From: Pseudoalteromonas phenolica
GTDB lineage: Bacteria > Pseudomonadota > Gammaproteobacteria > Enterobacterales > Alteromonadaceae
NCBI RefSeq assembly: GCF_005876835.1
Contig: NZ_PPSW01000035.1
Coordinates: 23,451-87,450 of the forward strand
Length of the DNA: 64,000 nt
Direction of reading: 5' to 3'
The translations under genes and the position numbers were made by a program. Positions 27,851 to 37,117 of the stretch are shown here, piece by piece (the stretch's first letter is position 1; the number at the start of each line of letters is the position of its first letter). The notes beneath the pieces are model-generated. The model did not search any database. It saw only the letters and a list, made by a program, of their open reading frames with translations, and was not told where the DNA came from.

Positions 27851-29869
27851 CTATTGTTGCAAGCTGTATTCAGCTGAGACAGTGATTAAAAAGATTATAT
27901 AAGAAAGCCTTAGGTGACTTTCACTCGAAGAGAAATAGGCATCCATATCGTAAATCGCTTGGCGCATTTCTTCAGACATGGAGCCTGCAAAAAACAAGGT
28001 ATCGTATTTATCTATCACCGCATTCAAACCATAGTTTGCCAATAACGCCATGTCTTCTGACATGTATAAGTAGATGCGGTTTTCATACAAGCTATCATAA
28101 CGCTCTGCGACACGGCTGCTAAATTCATCAAAATGGCTATTCAAGGTATTGATGACATACGCGTCATTGGCGATTTGTAACTCAGGTGCGAGCAACTCTG
28201 AACCCGAGAGCTCTTGCGGTTGGTGATCCGGTTGATAAAAGTTAAATACCGACGTTGATTGCAGAGGCCCTTGACCAAACATCAAGGGTAAATTGCCTGT
28301 AAAATAAAAATTGTTAAGTGCTTTCGCATCAAATACACGCCACAAATGTACTTGTTTTAATAGAGGCTCTTTTACTTTGCCAAAGTACTCAAGTGGCGCG
28401 CCAAATTGCCTAGCTTCGGCATCTAAATAAATGGCTTTTACGACTGCTGCAAAGTCACCTTTTACGCCTTCACCATTGTCGTTAAACACTTTGGCGACAC
28501 GCTCAACATAACCAGGACTTGGATTTGATGTGATTAATTTTAAGATCAGCTGCTTACTGATATAAGGCGCGACATTCGGGTGTTCGAAAATGGTATCAAG
28601 GGCGATTTTTAACGATTCCTCTGGCCCTGTATTCTCAGGGATCACTACGCCATTGAGCAAATGCTTTGCTGCAGTTGAATGATATTCCTCAAATGGGCTC
28701 ATGGGGATTGAGTGGTTGTTACTTGGCCGGTTCCAAAACTCACTGGCACCATAAGTCCAGCCCGTAAATACTTTTGCAAACCCTTCAATATGCTCTTGAG
28801 TATAAGCCGGAATAGGCAACCCATTTTCATCTTTTTTGGCTGTGCCATTAAGTTCTAACTCGTTCAAACCCAAACTAAATAGCTGTAGTAGCTCGCGGGC
28901 ATAGTTTTCGTCAGGGCGAATATTGCGCTCTTCATCGGCCTTCTCATTATTGAGATGATCTAGATAAATGCCCATCATGGGCGATAAGGTAATGGTTTCG
29001 AGTAAGTCTCTAAAGTTGCCAAATGCATGAGTTTGCAACATATCGTAGTAACTCACCATCCCCTTAGGTTGATTGGCTAACGCATTGTTATAGTCAGACA
29101 CCACAAAGATTTGACTCATAGCATATGCTACACGCTGTCTAAGTTGATCAGGCGCATTGATTGTCCCCTTCCACCAAGCATCAATGCGATTAATTTGAAT
29201 TGGATAATCACGGTTCGGATAGTTTTCCAAATAATCAACATGGTAAGTTATTGGCAACTGCATTTGTGCTTCGATCCACTGCTGTGCACTCATGCCCTCT
29301 GCGGCTAAAATTTCTTCATATCTTGGCCCAACTCCAGCCTGATGAAGTAAACGAGCAGCTTGCTTTCTATCCATAACTGCTTTAGCTGTAAATTCAAACT
29401 CTTGGCTTGCTTGCGCACCATGCTCATCGGTTACAGTTAATAAAAAACGATACGTTTCGTCAAAGCCATTTATCGGTTGAGGAATTTCGAAAGAGATCTC
29501 GGCTTGGGCTGATAATGTCACAGCCTGCCCAGCTAATTGTTGCCATTTATAGCTAAGCGTATCGCCGTCTGCATCACTGGCATTGGCTTTTATTTCGACT
29601 TGCTGACCATGGTTAACTTCTGTCGGAGAGGTTAACTTTATGACGGGCGTTTTATTCTCTGACGCTGAATTGTCGTCGTCATCACTGCCACTATTATCAT
29701 TGCCGCCATTATTTCCATTGTTATCTGACCCATCCGTGCCACCATTAGCCGGTGTTGTTGTAGGGCTCTCTGATACGGGTGTATCCTTACTCGTGTTTGC
29801 TTCATTGCCACCGCCGCATGCAACTAAGAAACAGCTCGTAAGTATAGCAATTGCTATGCGCTTACTCAT
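27851..29869 (-). CDS. DUF1800 family lipoprotein
   Basis: A 672-residue exported protein. The first 20 residues form a lipoprotein signal with lipobox LVAC (Cys18), followed by a low-complexity Ser/Asn/Gly/Asp linker to about residue 70, a PKD/cadherin-like domain (about 72-163, KLTSPTEVNHGQQ to TVTDEHGAQ), and the DUF1800 domain from about residue 165 (AARLLHQAGVGPRYEEI, RDLLETITLSPMMGIYLD, NYARELLQLFSLG). It is first in the operon with the Tat-exported DUF1501 protein. The pair is probably a secreted or surface complex; the function is unknown. Confidence 0.87.
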   Translation of the reverse strand: MSKRIAIAILTSCFLVACGGGNEANTSKDTPVSESPTTTPANGGTDGSDNNGNNGGNDNSGSDDDDNSASENKTPVIKLTSPTEVNHGQQVEIKANASDADGDTLSYKWQQLAGQAVTLSAQAEISFEIPQPINGFDETYRFLLTVTDEHGAQASQEFEFTAKAVMDRKQAARLLHQAGVGPRYEEILAAEGMSAQQWIEAQMQLPITYHVDYLENYPNRDYPIQINRIDAWWKGTINAPDQLRQRVAYAMSQIFVVSDYNNALANQPKGMVSYYDMLQTHAFGNFRDLLETITLSPMMGIYLDHLNNEKADEERNIRPDENYARELLQLFSLGLNELELNGTAKKDENGLPIPAYTQEHIEGFAKVFTGWTYGASEFWNRPSNNHSIPMSPFEEYHSTAAKHLLNGVVIPENTGPEESLKIALDTIFEHPNVAPYISKQLILKLITSNPSPGYVERVAKVFNDNGEGVKGDFAAVVKAIYLDAEARQFGAPLEYFGKVKEPLLKQVHLWRVFDAKALNNFYFTGNLPLMFGQGPLQSTSVFNFYQPDHQPQELSGSELLAPELQIANDAYVINTLNSHFDEFSSRVAERYDSLYENRIYLYMSEDMALLANYGLNAVIDKYDTLFFAGSMSEEMRQAIYDMDAYFSSSESHLRLSYIIFLITVSAEYSLQQ

Positions 29870-30375
29870 CTTTATGCCTTAGTACTGATTAAAAACAGTG
29901 AAACTTTAGCATTATAAATTTAGTTTTACGCAATTATTTTGTATGAGTTTTGTTCAAGTTTCTGGTCATACCTGAACAAGTAAGTAAGTGCTTTTTATCC
30001 ACCCTTTAAAAATAGGGACATTAACCTGAACGAGTGATTAATTAGGCCAGACAAATAAATTTAATTTGAATGTAGTATTTGGTTACTACCCTATGTGACC
30101 CAGCTTTATTTATTATTCAACACGCTAACTTAACAAGTAACTCTTAACATTGATGCAAGTTTTTTCTCACTGCCAATGAGTTTATTTATCGTTTGATATT
30201 AGGGTGAAATAAATTCTGTAACCGGTCGGTCTTAATCAGTCGCTAACCGCTCTAATCACTGCTTGACCTGAACTTTAGTAACACCTTTTTAAATACGTAC
30301 TGAGCGTTTTGTTATTTCAAATAAACCTTGTGGCTTCGATGGGTAGAGTTCACACAATAGATAGGTATTTTAAAA
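29870..30375. other. Intergenic region without a recognised gene
   Basis: AT-rich 506-bp gap between the start of the DUF1800 gene (minus) and the start of the glyoxalase gene (plus). It must hold two divergent promoters. I saw no convincing small ORF, RNA gene or repeat in it. Confidence 0.5.
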
Positions 30376-30771
30376 GTGGCAAAAATGATCCACAGTATGA
30401 TCCGAGTTTTGGATGTAAAAAAATCAACGCAATTTTACCAAGATATACTCAACTTAGAGATAAAGCGCACCTTAAACTTTGACGGCTTTGACCTGCATTA
30501 TTTGGGGAATAATGAAAGTGATTTTGAGCTAGAGCTTACCGTAAATCATGATAAAACCAAGCCATACATTCTAGGTGATGGCTATGGTCATTTGGCATTT
30601 AGCGCGCAAAATATAGAAGCGCTGCATGAGAAAGCGGTAAAGCTGGGTTATCAACCTCGCCCAGTTAAGTCTTTTTATAATGATGATGAACTCGTCGCTA
30701 AATTCTTTTTTATTGCCGATCCTGATGGCTATGAAATTGAAGTGATAGAACGTTCGGAGGCTTATCACTAG
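30376..30771 (+). CDS. Glyoxalase I (lactoylglutathione lyase)-type VOC protein
   Basis: A 131-residue VOC-fold protein. All four metal ligands of bacterial glyoxalase I can be placed: H6 (MIHSMIRV), E53 (LELTVN), H72 (YGHLAFS) and E122 (YEIEVIE), matching the spacing of E. coli GloA. It would convert the methylglyoxal-glutathione hemithioacetal to lactoylglutathione in the cytosol. The N-terminus favours a GTG start at 30376 with AGGT about 9 nt upstream; an ATG at 30385 would remove three residues and still keep the His. An XRE-type regulator follows on the same strand after 120 bp. Confidence 0.85.
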   Translation: MAKMIHSMIRVLDVKKSTQFYQDILNLEIKRTLNFDGFDLHYLGNNESDFELELTVNHDKTKPYILGDGYGHLAFSAQNIEALHEKAVKLGYQPRPVKSFYNDDELVAKFFFIADPDGYEIEVIERSEAYH

Positions 30772-30891
30772 CAATCTCTCAATAAGTAAATTTATTTAAA
30801 CCTTTTTTGCGCCTATGTCTGGAACATTACGTGGTTATTACTCAAGTTCTTGGGTTACATTAAAAGCTCAAGTTTAAAAAAGAGGTATGCC

Positions 30892-31293
30892 ATGTTATTA
30901 AAACAACTTCGTGCTCAAAAAGGCTGGTCCCAAGAGACTTTGGCCGAAGAAAGTAAGATAAGTGTTCGTACTATACAACGTATCGAAAACGGCAAACGCG
31001 CAAACCTCGAGACACTCAAGGACATTGCGAAAGCACTAGATGTTGAAGTAAATACGCTAACTCGAGAAAATAAGTTAAGCGTTACTTTAAATAAAGAGCA
31101 AAAGTCATTTATTTCTAACTTAATCTATTTTGCTGTAGTTATGCTGTCTTTAATGGTTATAAGTGTCACCTCAACAGAAAGTGAAAATTGGGTTTGGTGG
31201 ATATTCCTTGGTGGTAGTTTATATCTTTTATTTGAAGGACTAGAAGTTTTTGGTGTCTTTAAAGCATTAGAAGATGAAGAAGAAAACACTTAA
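30892..31293 (+). CDS. XRE-family helix-turn-helix protein with two membrane helices
   Basis: A 133-residue protein: Xre-type HTH at about 5-57 (LKQLRAQKGWSQETLAEESKI, then SVRTIQRIENGKR), followed by two hydrophobic helices (about 75-93 and 99-118) joined by a short loop, the 2TM arrangement. It is thus a small membrane-bound DNA-binding protein. The ATG at 30892 has AGAGG 7 nt upstream; the frame is open 14 codons further but without a site. It is downstream of the glyoxalase gene and may be cotranscribed. The target is unknown. Confidence 0.82.
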   Translation: MLLKQLRAQKGWSQETLAEESKISVRTIQRIENGKRANLETLKDIAKALDVEVNTLTRENKLSVTLNKEQKSFISNLIYFAVVMLSLMVISVTSTESENWVWWIFLGGSLYLLFEGLEVFGVFKALEDEEENT

Positions 31294-31324
31294 GCTTGAT
31301 TAGCTATTCTTTTTGAGCATAAAA

Positions 31325-31356
31325 AACCACCTAGCGAGACAACTTACTAGGTGGTT
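31325..31356 (-). terminator. Terminator after the small lipoprotein gene
   Basis: AACCACCTAG / CTAGGTGGTT, 10-bp stem with 12-nt loop. On the minus strand it is followed by a T-run, so it terminates the leftward lipoprotein gene 36 bp after its stop. Confidence 0.85.
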
Positions 31357-31391
31357 CTGGGCAGTTATTTCAAGCGTGAATATGCTTCAAA

Positions 31392-31631
31392 TTAAAAGTC
31401 ACACTTAAGTAATTTCATTGGTTTATCCGCGGCCATAACGCATCCTCTGGCTTCATCTGATGCAGCCTTACATTGCTTCAACATATCGGATTTACTCGGT
31501 GCATTTTCTTTTAAGACCGATTTAGCATGGGCGACAACTTTATCGCATTCACTCTCTGGCACAGAGTCAGCCTGAGAGCATGCAACCAAACTACTCAAAA
31601 TTAGAATTAATAAAACGCTGTTTAATTTCAC
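31392..31631 (-). CDS. Small cysteine-containing lipoprotein, function unknown
   Basis: A 79-residue protein with a lipoprotein signal (lipobox LVAC, lipidated Cys18). The mature part is about 60 residues, charged, with four cysteines (C29, C54, C64, C77) that could make two disulfides. The start is GTG at 31631; a stop codon lies three codons upstream in frame, so no longer version exists. A good terminator follows. I do not recognise the family. It lies between the XRE-2TM gene (convergent) and the MscS gene (divergent). Confidence 0.7.
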   Translation of the reverse strand: MKLNSVLLILILSSLVACSQADSVPESECDKVVAHAKSVLKENAPSKSDMLKQCKAASDEARGCVMAADKPMKLLKCDF

Positions 31632-31767
31632 TTTATTTCACTTTCTGAAGGTTATCGTAGAAAGTAATTATAGACACAATTTTATAAAACAACCTGAAAC
31701 TTGCCACCTTGATAAGGTAGAGATTCTAGCCTAATTTAACTATATATTAACAATAAGGACCTACTTC

Positions 31768-32598
31768 ATGAATAGTTTTATTGAAAAGCTAGATATAAAC
31801 CAATACTTACCAACCGCTTTAGATTGGGCAACAAATTTGTTACTTGCGCTTGGCATCTTATTAGTCGGTATATGGATAGCTGGCAAAGCCTATAAAGCAG
31901 TCACCGCTATTGCTAATAAATATGATCAACTGGATGACACTTTATTTAAGTTTTTTGGCAGTGTGGTTCGTTACACAATACTTGCTTTTGTTGCTATCGC
32001 TGTCTTGAATCGATTTGGCGTGCAGACCGCTTCTATTATTGCATTACTGGGAGCGGCAGGCTTAGCCGTAGGTCTTGCTTTACAAGGGACGCTCTCTAAT
32101 TTAGCTGCAGGGGTAATGCTGCTTATATTTAGGCCTTACAAAGTCGGAGACTTTATTGATACAACTGGGCAGTTTGGTAAAGTAACTGAAATAGATATGT
32201 TCACCACAATCATGCAAACTTTCGATAACCAGCAAATTGTTATTCCGAATAGCCATATTTGGGGTAACAAGATTATCAACCACTCGCATTATACAATTAG
32301 AGGTGTTGATATGCGGTTTGGTATCGCTTATAGCGAAAACATAGATAAAGCTAAAGCAGTCATTCTAAAAGTACTTTCTGATCACCAATTTGTTTTACAA
32401 GACCCAGCACCTTTTGTTGAAGTCGAATCACTCAACAACAGCTCTGTTGATTTCTTAGTGAGGCCTTTCTGTCAAGGAGAGCACTATTTTGATCTTCTAT
32501 ATTCTGTCCCTGAACAGATCAAAAAAGCACTTGATGAAGCTGAAATAGAAATACCTTTCCCACATAGAAAAGTGATTCTCGTTAATGAGAGCAGCTAA
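31768..32598 (+). CDS. Small-conductance mechanosensitive channel, MscS family
   Basis: A 276-residue inner membrane channel that releases solutes on hypo-osmotic shock; close to E. coli MscS in length (286). Seen: three N-terminal helices, with the pore helix at about 90-118 rich in Gly/Ala (LLGAAGLAVGLALQGTLSN), followed by the signature FRPYKVGDFI, and a soluble beta/alpha domain with IVIPNSHIWGNKIIN. The ATG has AAGGA about 9 nt upstream. It is a single-gene unit. Confidence 0.92.
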   Translation: MNSFIEKLDINQYLPTALDWATNLLLALGILLVGIWIAGKAYKAVTAIANKYDQLDDTLFKFFGSVVRYTILAFVAIAVLNRFGVQTASIIALLGAAGLAVGLALQGTLSNLAAGVMLLIFRPYKVGDFIDTTGQFGKVTEIDMFTTIMQTFDNQQIVIPNSHIWGNKIINHSHYTIRGVDMRFGIAYSENIDKAKAVILKVLSDHQFVLQDPAPFVEVESLNNSSVDFLVRPFCQGEHYFDLLYSVPEQIKKALDEAEIEIPFPHRKVILVNESS

Positions 32599-32740
32599 TT
32601 TCTCTTGCTAGCTCAACCTCTTTGGGGGAAGAGCTAAGTCAAACCCTTTCACTTAAATTGTTACCAGATTTGTATTTCGCTAGAAAACAACATCACCACC
32701 CTTTATGCTCATTTAACCGTCATTTTTTCCAGGGTTGGTT

Positions 32741-33841
32741 ATGTCTAAACTATCTTTCGGACTGCTGATAAGCAGCTTTATCGTTTTGCTTTTCCATACG
32801 AGTATTGCTTACTCGCAAGAAAGAGAGCGACGCGCTCCACCGCGTAAACTCACAACAGAGCAAGCTCGCATTGCAGCTAATAACTATCAAAAATACTGCG
32901 CGCTGTGCCATGGTGAAAACCGCGAAGGACATAAGAATGATCATGCCCCATCACTTCGTAGCAAAAGCCTGATGGAATCAGGCGTGGCACATCAGATATT
33001 GAGGCCCATGCAATATGGCCGAAAAGGCACGGCGATGGGCGGCTACTTAGATGAAGTAGGCGGCCCTATGACACTTGCTGAAACTTGGGATTTAACTTAT
33101 TGGCTTTTTGAGCAAGCAGGGTACGACAGACTTAAGTTTTCAACCAATCCAGTACAGGGCGATATAAAACGCGGAGAAGTTGCTTATCAAAAGGAGTGTG
33201 CGAGTTGTCATGGAAAACAAGGTGAAGGCATTACAGCACCTGCACTGATGAATCAATCAGCCCTTGCCCATAATACCGATGAGTTTATTCGCTATGCCAT
33301 TCAAGAGGGTCGACAAGGTACGCCAATGCAAGCCTTCAAAAATAAGCTATCAACATCTGACATTAATAATATCACCGCCTTTTTACGCAGCAAATCAATG
33401 GGGCAGGTTGAAGAAAAACCAGTCCTTAGAGCACTGCCTGAACCCAAAGATTATATTGTTAACAAAGCGGGAGAAGACCCTAACTTTGATTTGAAAGATG
33501 GCATGTATGTACTTTCAAAAGATCTCAATGAAGCACTCAATACAAAAAAACGCATGGTATTGCTAGACACGCGCGTAACCTCAGTATGGCAAACAGCACA
33601 TATAGAAGGCGCCATCCCCTTCCCCTACTATGCTGATTTAGATGAAACCGTAGCTGGAATTCCCAAAGACGTGCAAATAGTAGCCTATTGCTCTTGCCCT
33701 CGCGCCGCTGCAGATCACACTATCAATCGCCTCCGTGCTAGGGGTTACACTCGCACAGCCGTATTGTGGGAAGGTATTTTCGGCTGGATGCATTTGGGCT
33801 ACCCTGTAAGACGTGGAAATATCTCAGGGGTGAATGACTAA
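32741..33841 (+). CDS. Diheme cytochrome c fused to a rhodanese domain
   Basis: A 366-residue exported protein: signal peptide (about 1-25, ending AYS), cytochrome c domain 1 with CALCH (53-57) and likely Met ligand M99, domain 2 with CASCH (153-157) and likely M196, then a C-terminal rhodanese domain (about 255-360) with LLDTRVTSVWQTAHIEGAIP and the active-site loop YCSCPRAAADH, where C317 is the presumed sulfur carrier. The ATG at 32741 has AGGG 6 nt upstream. Periplasmic electron transfer coupled to sulfur transfer or oxidation is inferred. It is flanked by MscS and an M16 protease, neither obviously related. Confidence 0.86.
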   Translation: MSKLSFGLLISSFIVLLFHTSIAYSQERERRAPPRKLTTEQARIAANNYQKYCALCHGENREGHKNDHAPSLRSKSLMESGVAHQILRPMQYGRKGTAMGGYLDEVGGPMTLAETWDLTYWLFEQAGYDRLKFSTNPVQGDIKRGEVAYQKECASCHGKQGEGITAPALMNQSALAHNTDEFIRYAIQEGRQGTPMQAFKNKLSTSDINNITAFLRSKSMGQVEEKPVLRALPEPKDYIVNKAGEDPNFDLKDGMYVLSKDLNEALNTKKRMVLLDTRVTSVWQTAHIEGAIPFPYYADLDETVAGIPKDVQIVAYCSCPRAAADHTINRLRARGYTRTAVLWEGIFGWMHLGYPVRRGNISGVND

Positions 33842-34037
33842 CAAGTCATTGTTTATAAAAGATAAATTTTAATAACAATTTTTAAGCTGGTTTTATAATT
33901 GTTTGATATGAGACTTTTAAACACTGAAGTGGGATTGTTACATCACTTTACAAAACGCCATTAGAATTGAGTGATTAACTTATTCCAAAGGCGTAAACTA
34001 AATATTCAAAACTGATAAATTTCAAAGGACGACACCT

Positions 34038-36923
34038 ATGAAAAAAGCATTTACGATTAGTGCACTAGCACTAGCACTGGCTGCTTGTTCACAAACATCA
34101 AATAACAACACACAAGCGAATGCAACAAACGCGCTTGCGCCACTTGATAAGCTTGCTGTTAGCCCGAATGACCAACGCGGCTACAGAACTTTAAAGTTAG
34201 AAAATAACATTGAAGTGATTTTGGTGTCAGACCCAACAACTGAGAAATCTGCAGCGGCATTAAACGTCGGTGTCGGTCTTTTACAAGACCCAATGACGCA
34301 ACAAGGTATGGCGCACTATCTTGAGCACTTACTTTTCTTAGGCACAGATAAGTACCCTGAAACAAACCAGTACAAAGAATTCTTAACCGAAAATGGCGGT
34401 GTTTCTAACGCATCGACTTGGTTAACTTACACAAACTATATGTTCAAAGTGAACAATGACGCTTATGACGAAGCGCTTGATCGCTTCTCTGATTTCTTTA
34501 AGTCACCAAAGCTATACCCTGAATACACAGAAAAAGAAATCAACGCCGTTAACGCTGAATGGTCAATGCGCCGCGAGATGGACTTTTTCGGTCAGTTCAA
34601 ACTATCACGCGATATGATGGGTGAGCACCCAGCTAACCGCTTCTTAATTGGTAACCTAGAAACTTTAGGCGATAAAGAAAACAGCAACCTTCACAAAGAA
34701 ACCGTTGAGTTTTACAACAAGTACTACTCTGCCAACATCATGAAAGTGGCGCTGATCAGCAATGCCTCGCTAGATGAAATGGAAAAGTTAGCGAAGAAAC
34801 ACTTTTCACCGATTAAAGACAAAGGCATCGAGAAGCCGCAGGTTAAGCAAGAAATTAACTTTGCAGAGTTAGGTGGTAAGAAAATTTACTACAAGCCTAA
34901 CCAAGACTTAAAGCAGCTAAAACTTGATTTCACCATTAAAAATAACCAAGACCAGTTTAAGTTTAAACCAAATGCATTTGTGTCTTACTTACTTGGCTCT
35001 GAAATGCCTGGCACACCAGCGCAGCAACTAAAAGCATTGGGCTGGATCAGTTCATTGAATGCCGGCGGTACACCAAACCATTATGGTAACTACGGTGAAA
35101 TGTCTATTACCCTAAACCTGACTGATTTAGGTATGCAGAACCGTGACGAAATCGTTGCCATCATCATGCAGTACATCGACCTAGTTAAAGAAAAAGGCGT
35201 TGATGAAAAGTACTACAAAGAAATCAAAACTTCGCTTGATAACGAGTTCAGATTCTTACAAAAAGTCGACGAATTCAGTTATGCAGCTCAGTTAGTTAAC
35301 AGCATGCAAGATTACCCGCTGAATTATAGCATCAACGCGCCATACTATTTTGGTCAATTCAATGCCAAAGCGGTTGATGACGTTTTATCACAGTTAACCC
35401 CTGACACACTGCGTATTTGGTATACCAGCAAAAATGAGAAAGTCGATCAGAAACAACATTTCTATGCGGGTGAATACCGCATCGAAGACATTGCTGAGAG
35501 CGAAATTGCAACTTGGAAAAAACCAACTCAGGTGGCATTAGCACTACCAAAAGTGAATCGTCTATTACCTGAGAACTTCGACCTAAAAACTGCGGGTATG
35601 AAGCAATCGACTGCTGAACTTAAAGTTGAAAAAGACGGCGTGAAAGTGTGGCACTACCCAAGTCAATTATTTGCAGAGCAACCAAAAGGCATCTTAAAAA
35701 TTGACCTAAATGCCGGCGAAGCAAATACAGATATCGAAACCCAAGTGTCTCTTGCACTTTGGTCAGATCTATACAACCTACAACAAAGCTTATTACAAGC
35801 TGAAGCAAGTGTTGCGGGTATCAGCACGCGTGCAACAACGAGTAACGGTATGAGCCTGTTATTGAACGGTTTCACTGATAAGCAAAACTTGCTGCTTTCT
35901 GAAATGCTATCGGATCTAATTCCTGAGGTGACAGAGACGAACTTTGCCCAAGCCAAAGACCGTCTTATTCGTGGCATCAATAACGCACAAAAGCAATTTA
36001 CTGTTCGTCAGTTATTCCCTGCCCTTCAGAATTTAACTGAAGCCAATAACTTTGAAGATGACGCGTTAATCGCTGCGGCACAAAAATTAGATGTAGCGAC
36101 TTTCAAAGCACGCTTAGAAAAGCTGGTAAAGGCAAACCAACCGCGTGTATTTGCATTTGGTAACTACAACCAAGGTGATTTAGAAAACGTTGCTGAAGTT
36201 ATCAGCAAAACGCTTGGTAGCAACCACACGCAAACAAGCTTTGCAAAAACCAAAACTATTGCACCATTACCGCAACAGGTTTTGAGCTATCAAAAAGATA
36301 CAGCAGCTGCCGACAATGGCTTATTAGATATTCATGTTCATCGTAAAGCTGGCTTCAAACAAAAAGCCATTGCGAACGTATTGGCAAAACACTTCAGCCA
36401 TGAGGCATTTAACCAATTAAGAACTGAAGAACAATTGGCTTACGCCGTAGGCGCGTTCTACTATCCAGTGGATGACTATGCAAGTATTGGTCTATATATC
36501 CAATCACCTGTCATGGACCTAGTACAAGCGCAAAAGCGTTTTGATGACTTCAAGGTAGAGTACAAAGCCAAGCTAGACGCACTGACACCTGAGCAATTTT
36601 CAGCAATTAAGCAAGGTGTACTAGTAGGCCTGACTCAAGCACCTAAGAATATGTATGAAGAAGTCTCTCCTATCTTCTCTGATTGGTATAAAGAGAACTG
36701 GAATTACGATTCTAGACAACAAATGATCACCGAAGTTCAGAACGTGAAACTGGCTGATATCAAGCAGTTCTACAATGAAACGTTAGCGAATCCAAAAGCG
36801 TCTCGTATCAACGTACAACTGCGTGGTGCGAACTACCAAGACAAGCCGTTTGCTGAGATTAAAGGTCAAACGAAGATCACTGACATCGCTGAGCTTTCTG
36901 GCAAAGTCAGCTACCAACTTTAA
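34038..36923 (+). CDS. M16 family metalloprotease, lipoprotein (pitrilysin-like)
   Basis: A 961-residue insulinase/pitrilysin-family peptidase. The signal ends in lipobox LAAC (Cys17), so it is membrane-anchored. The inverted zinc motif HYLEH (93-97) and the third ligand E174 (NAEW, 77 residues on, the pitrilysin spacing) are intact. The second half has the inactive M16 domains, including LRTEEQLAYAVGAF, a conserved substrate-binding block. It probably degrades oligopeptides in the periplasm. It has its own terminator. A second M16 gene is at 57519. Confidence 0.93.
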   Translation: MKKAFTISALALALAACSQTSNNNTQANATNALAPLDKLAVSPNDQRGYRTLKLENNIEVILVSDPTTEKSAAALNVGVGLLQDPMTQQGMAHYLEHLLFLGTDKYPETNQYKEFLTENGGVSNASTWLTYTNYMFKVNNDAYDEALDRFSDFFKSPKLYPEYTEKEINAVNAEWSMRREMDFFGQFKLSRDMMGEHPANRFLIGNLETLGDKENSNLHKETVEFYNKYYSANIMKVALISNASLDEMEKLAKKHFSPIKDKGIEKPQVKQEINFAELGGKKIYYKPNQDLKQLKLDFTIKNNQDQFKFKPNAFVSYLLGSEMPGTPAQQLKALGWISSLNAGGTPNHYGNYGEMSITLNLTDLGMQNRDEIVAIIMQYIDLVKEKGVDEKYYKEIKTSLDNEFRFLQKVDEFSYAAQLVNSMQDYPLNYSINAPYYFGQFNAKAVDDVLSQLTPDTLRIWYTSKNEKVDQKQHFYAGEYRIEDIAESEIATWKKPTQVALALPKVNRLLPENFDLKTAGMKQSTAELKVEKDGVKVWHYPSQLFAEQPKGILKIDLNAGEANTDIETQVSLALWSDLYNLQQSLLQAEASVAGISTRATTSNGMSLLLNGFTDKQNLLLSEMLSDLIPEVTETNFAQAKDRLIRGINNAQKQFTVRQLFPALQNLTEANNFEDDALIAAAQKLDVATFKARLEKLVKANQPRVFAFGNYNQGDLENVAEVISKTLGSNHTQTSFAKTKTIAPLPQQVLSYQKDTAAADNGLLDIHVHRKAGFKQKAIANVLAKHFSHEAFNQLRTEEQLAYAVGAFYYPVDDYASIGLYIQSPVMDLVQAQKRFDDFKVEYKAKLDALTPEQFSAIKQGVLVGLTQAPKNMYEEVSPIFSDWYKENWNYDSRQQMITEVQNVKLADIKQFYNETLANPKASRINVQLRGANYQDKPFAEIKGQTKITDIAELSGKVSYQL

Positions 36924-36970
36924 AAGTAATTGTAAGCCCGTCAGGGCTTGCTCCTACTCATATGCCCTCA

Positions 36971-37000
36971 AGGGTTAACCTAATGGTTAACCCTTTTTTA
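36971..37000 (+). terminator. Intrinsic terminator after the M16 lipoprotein gene
   Basis: AGGGTTAACC / GGTTAACCCT, perfect 10-bp stem with loop TAAT followed by TTTTTTA. It lies 48 bp downstream of the stop. Confidence 0.93.
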
Positions 37001-37117
37001 TTTCTTGGTAGAAGAAATCTCGCTTTTTGTGAAAAATTGTAAATATTAACAATAGGTTAAAGGTGAGGTTACAAGCGTGGTCTAGGCTGAATATTGAAAC
37101 AACATGGAGAAACTAAA

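Noticed and set aside
33833..33850. Hairpin AATGACT-AACA-AGTCATT at the end of the cytochrome-rhodanese gene
   Set aside because: Only 7 weak base pairs and no T-run, so not listed as a terminator, although the stop codon touches its loop.
35663..35980. Open frame of about 105 codons opposite the M16 protease gene
   Set aside because: Antisense shadow within a well-supported protease gene.
37037..37052. TTGTAAATATTAACAA upstream of the exbD-like gene as a possible Fur or other box
   Set aside because: Symmetry is imperfect and it does not match a Fur box; AT-rich chance is likely.
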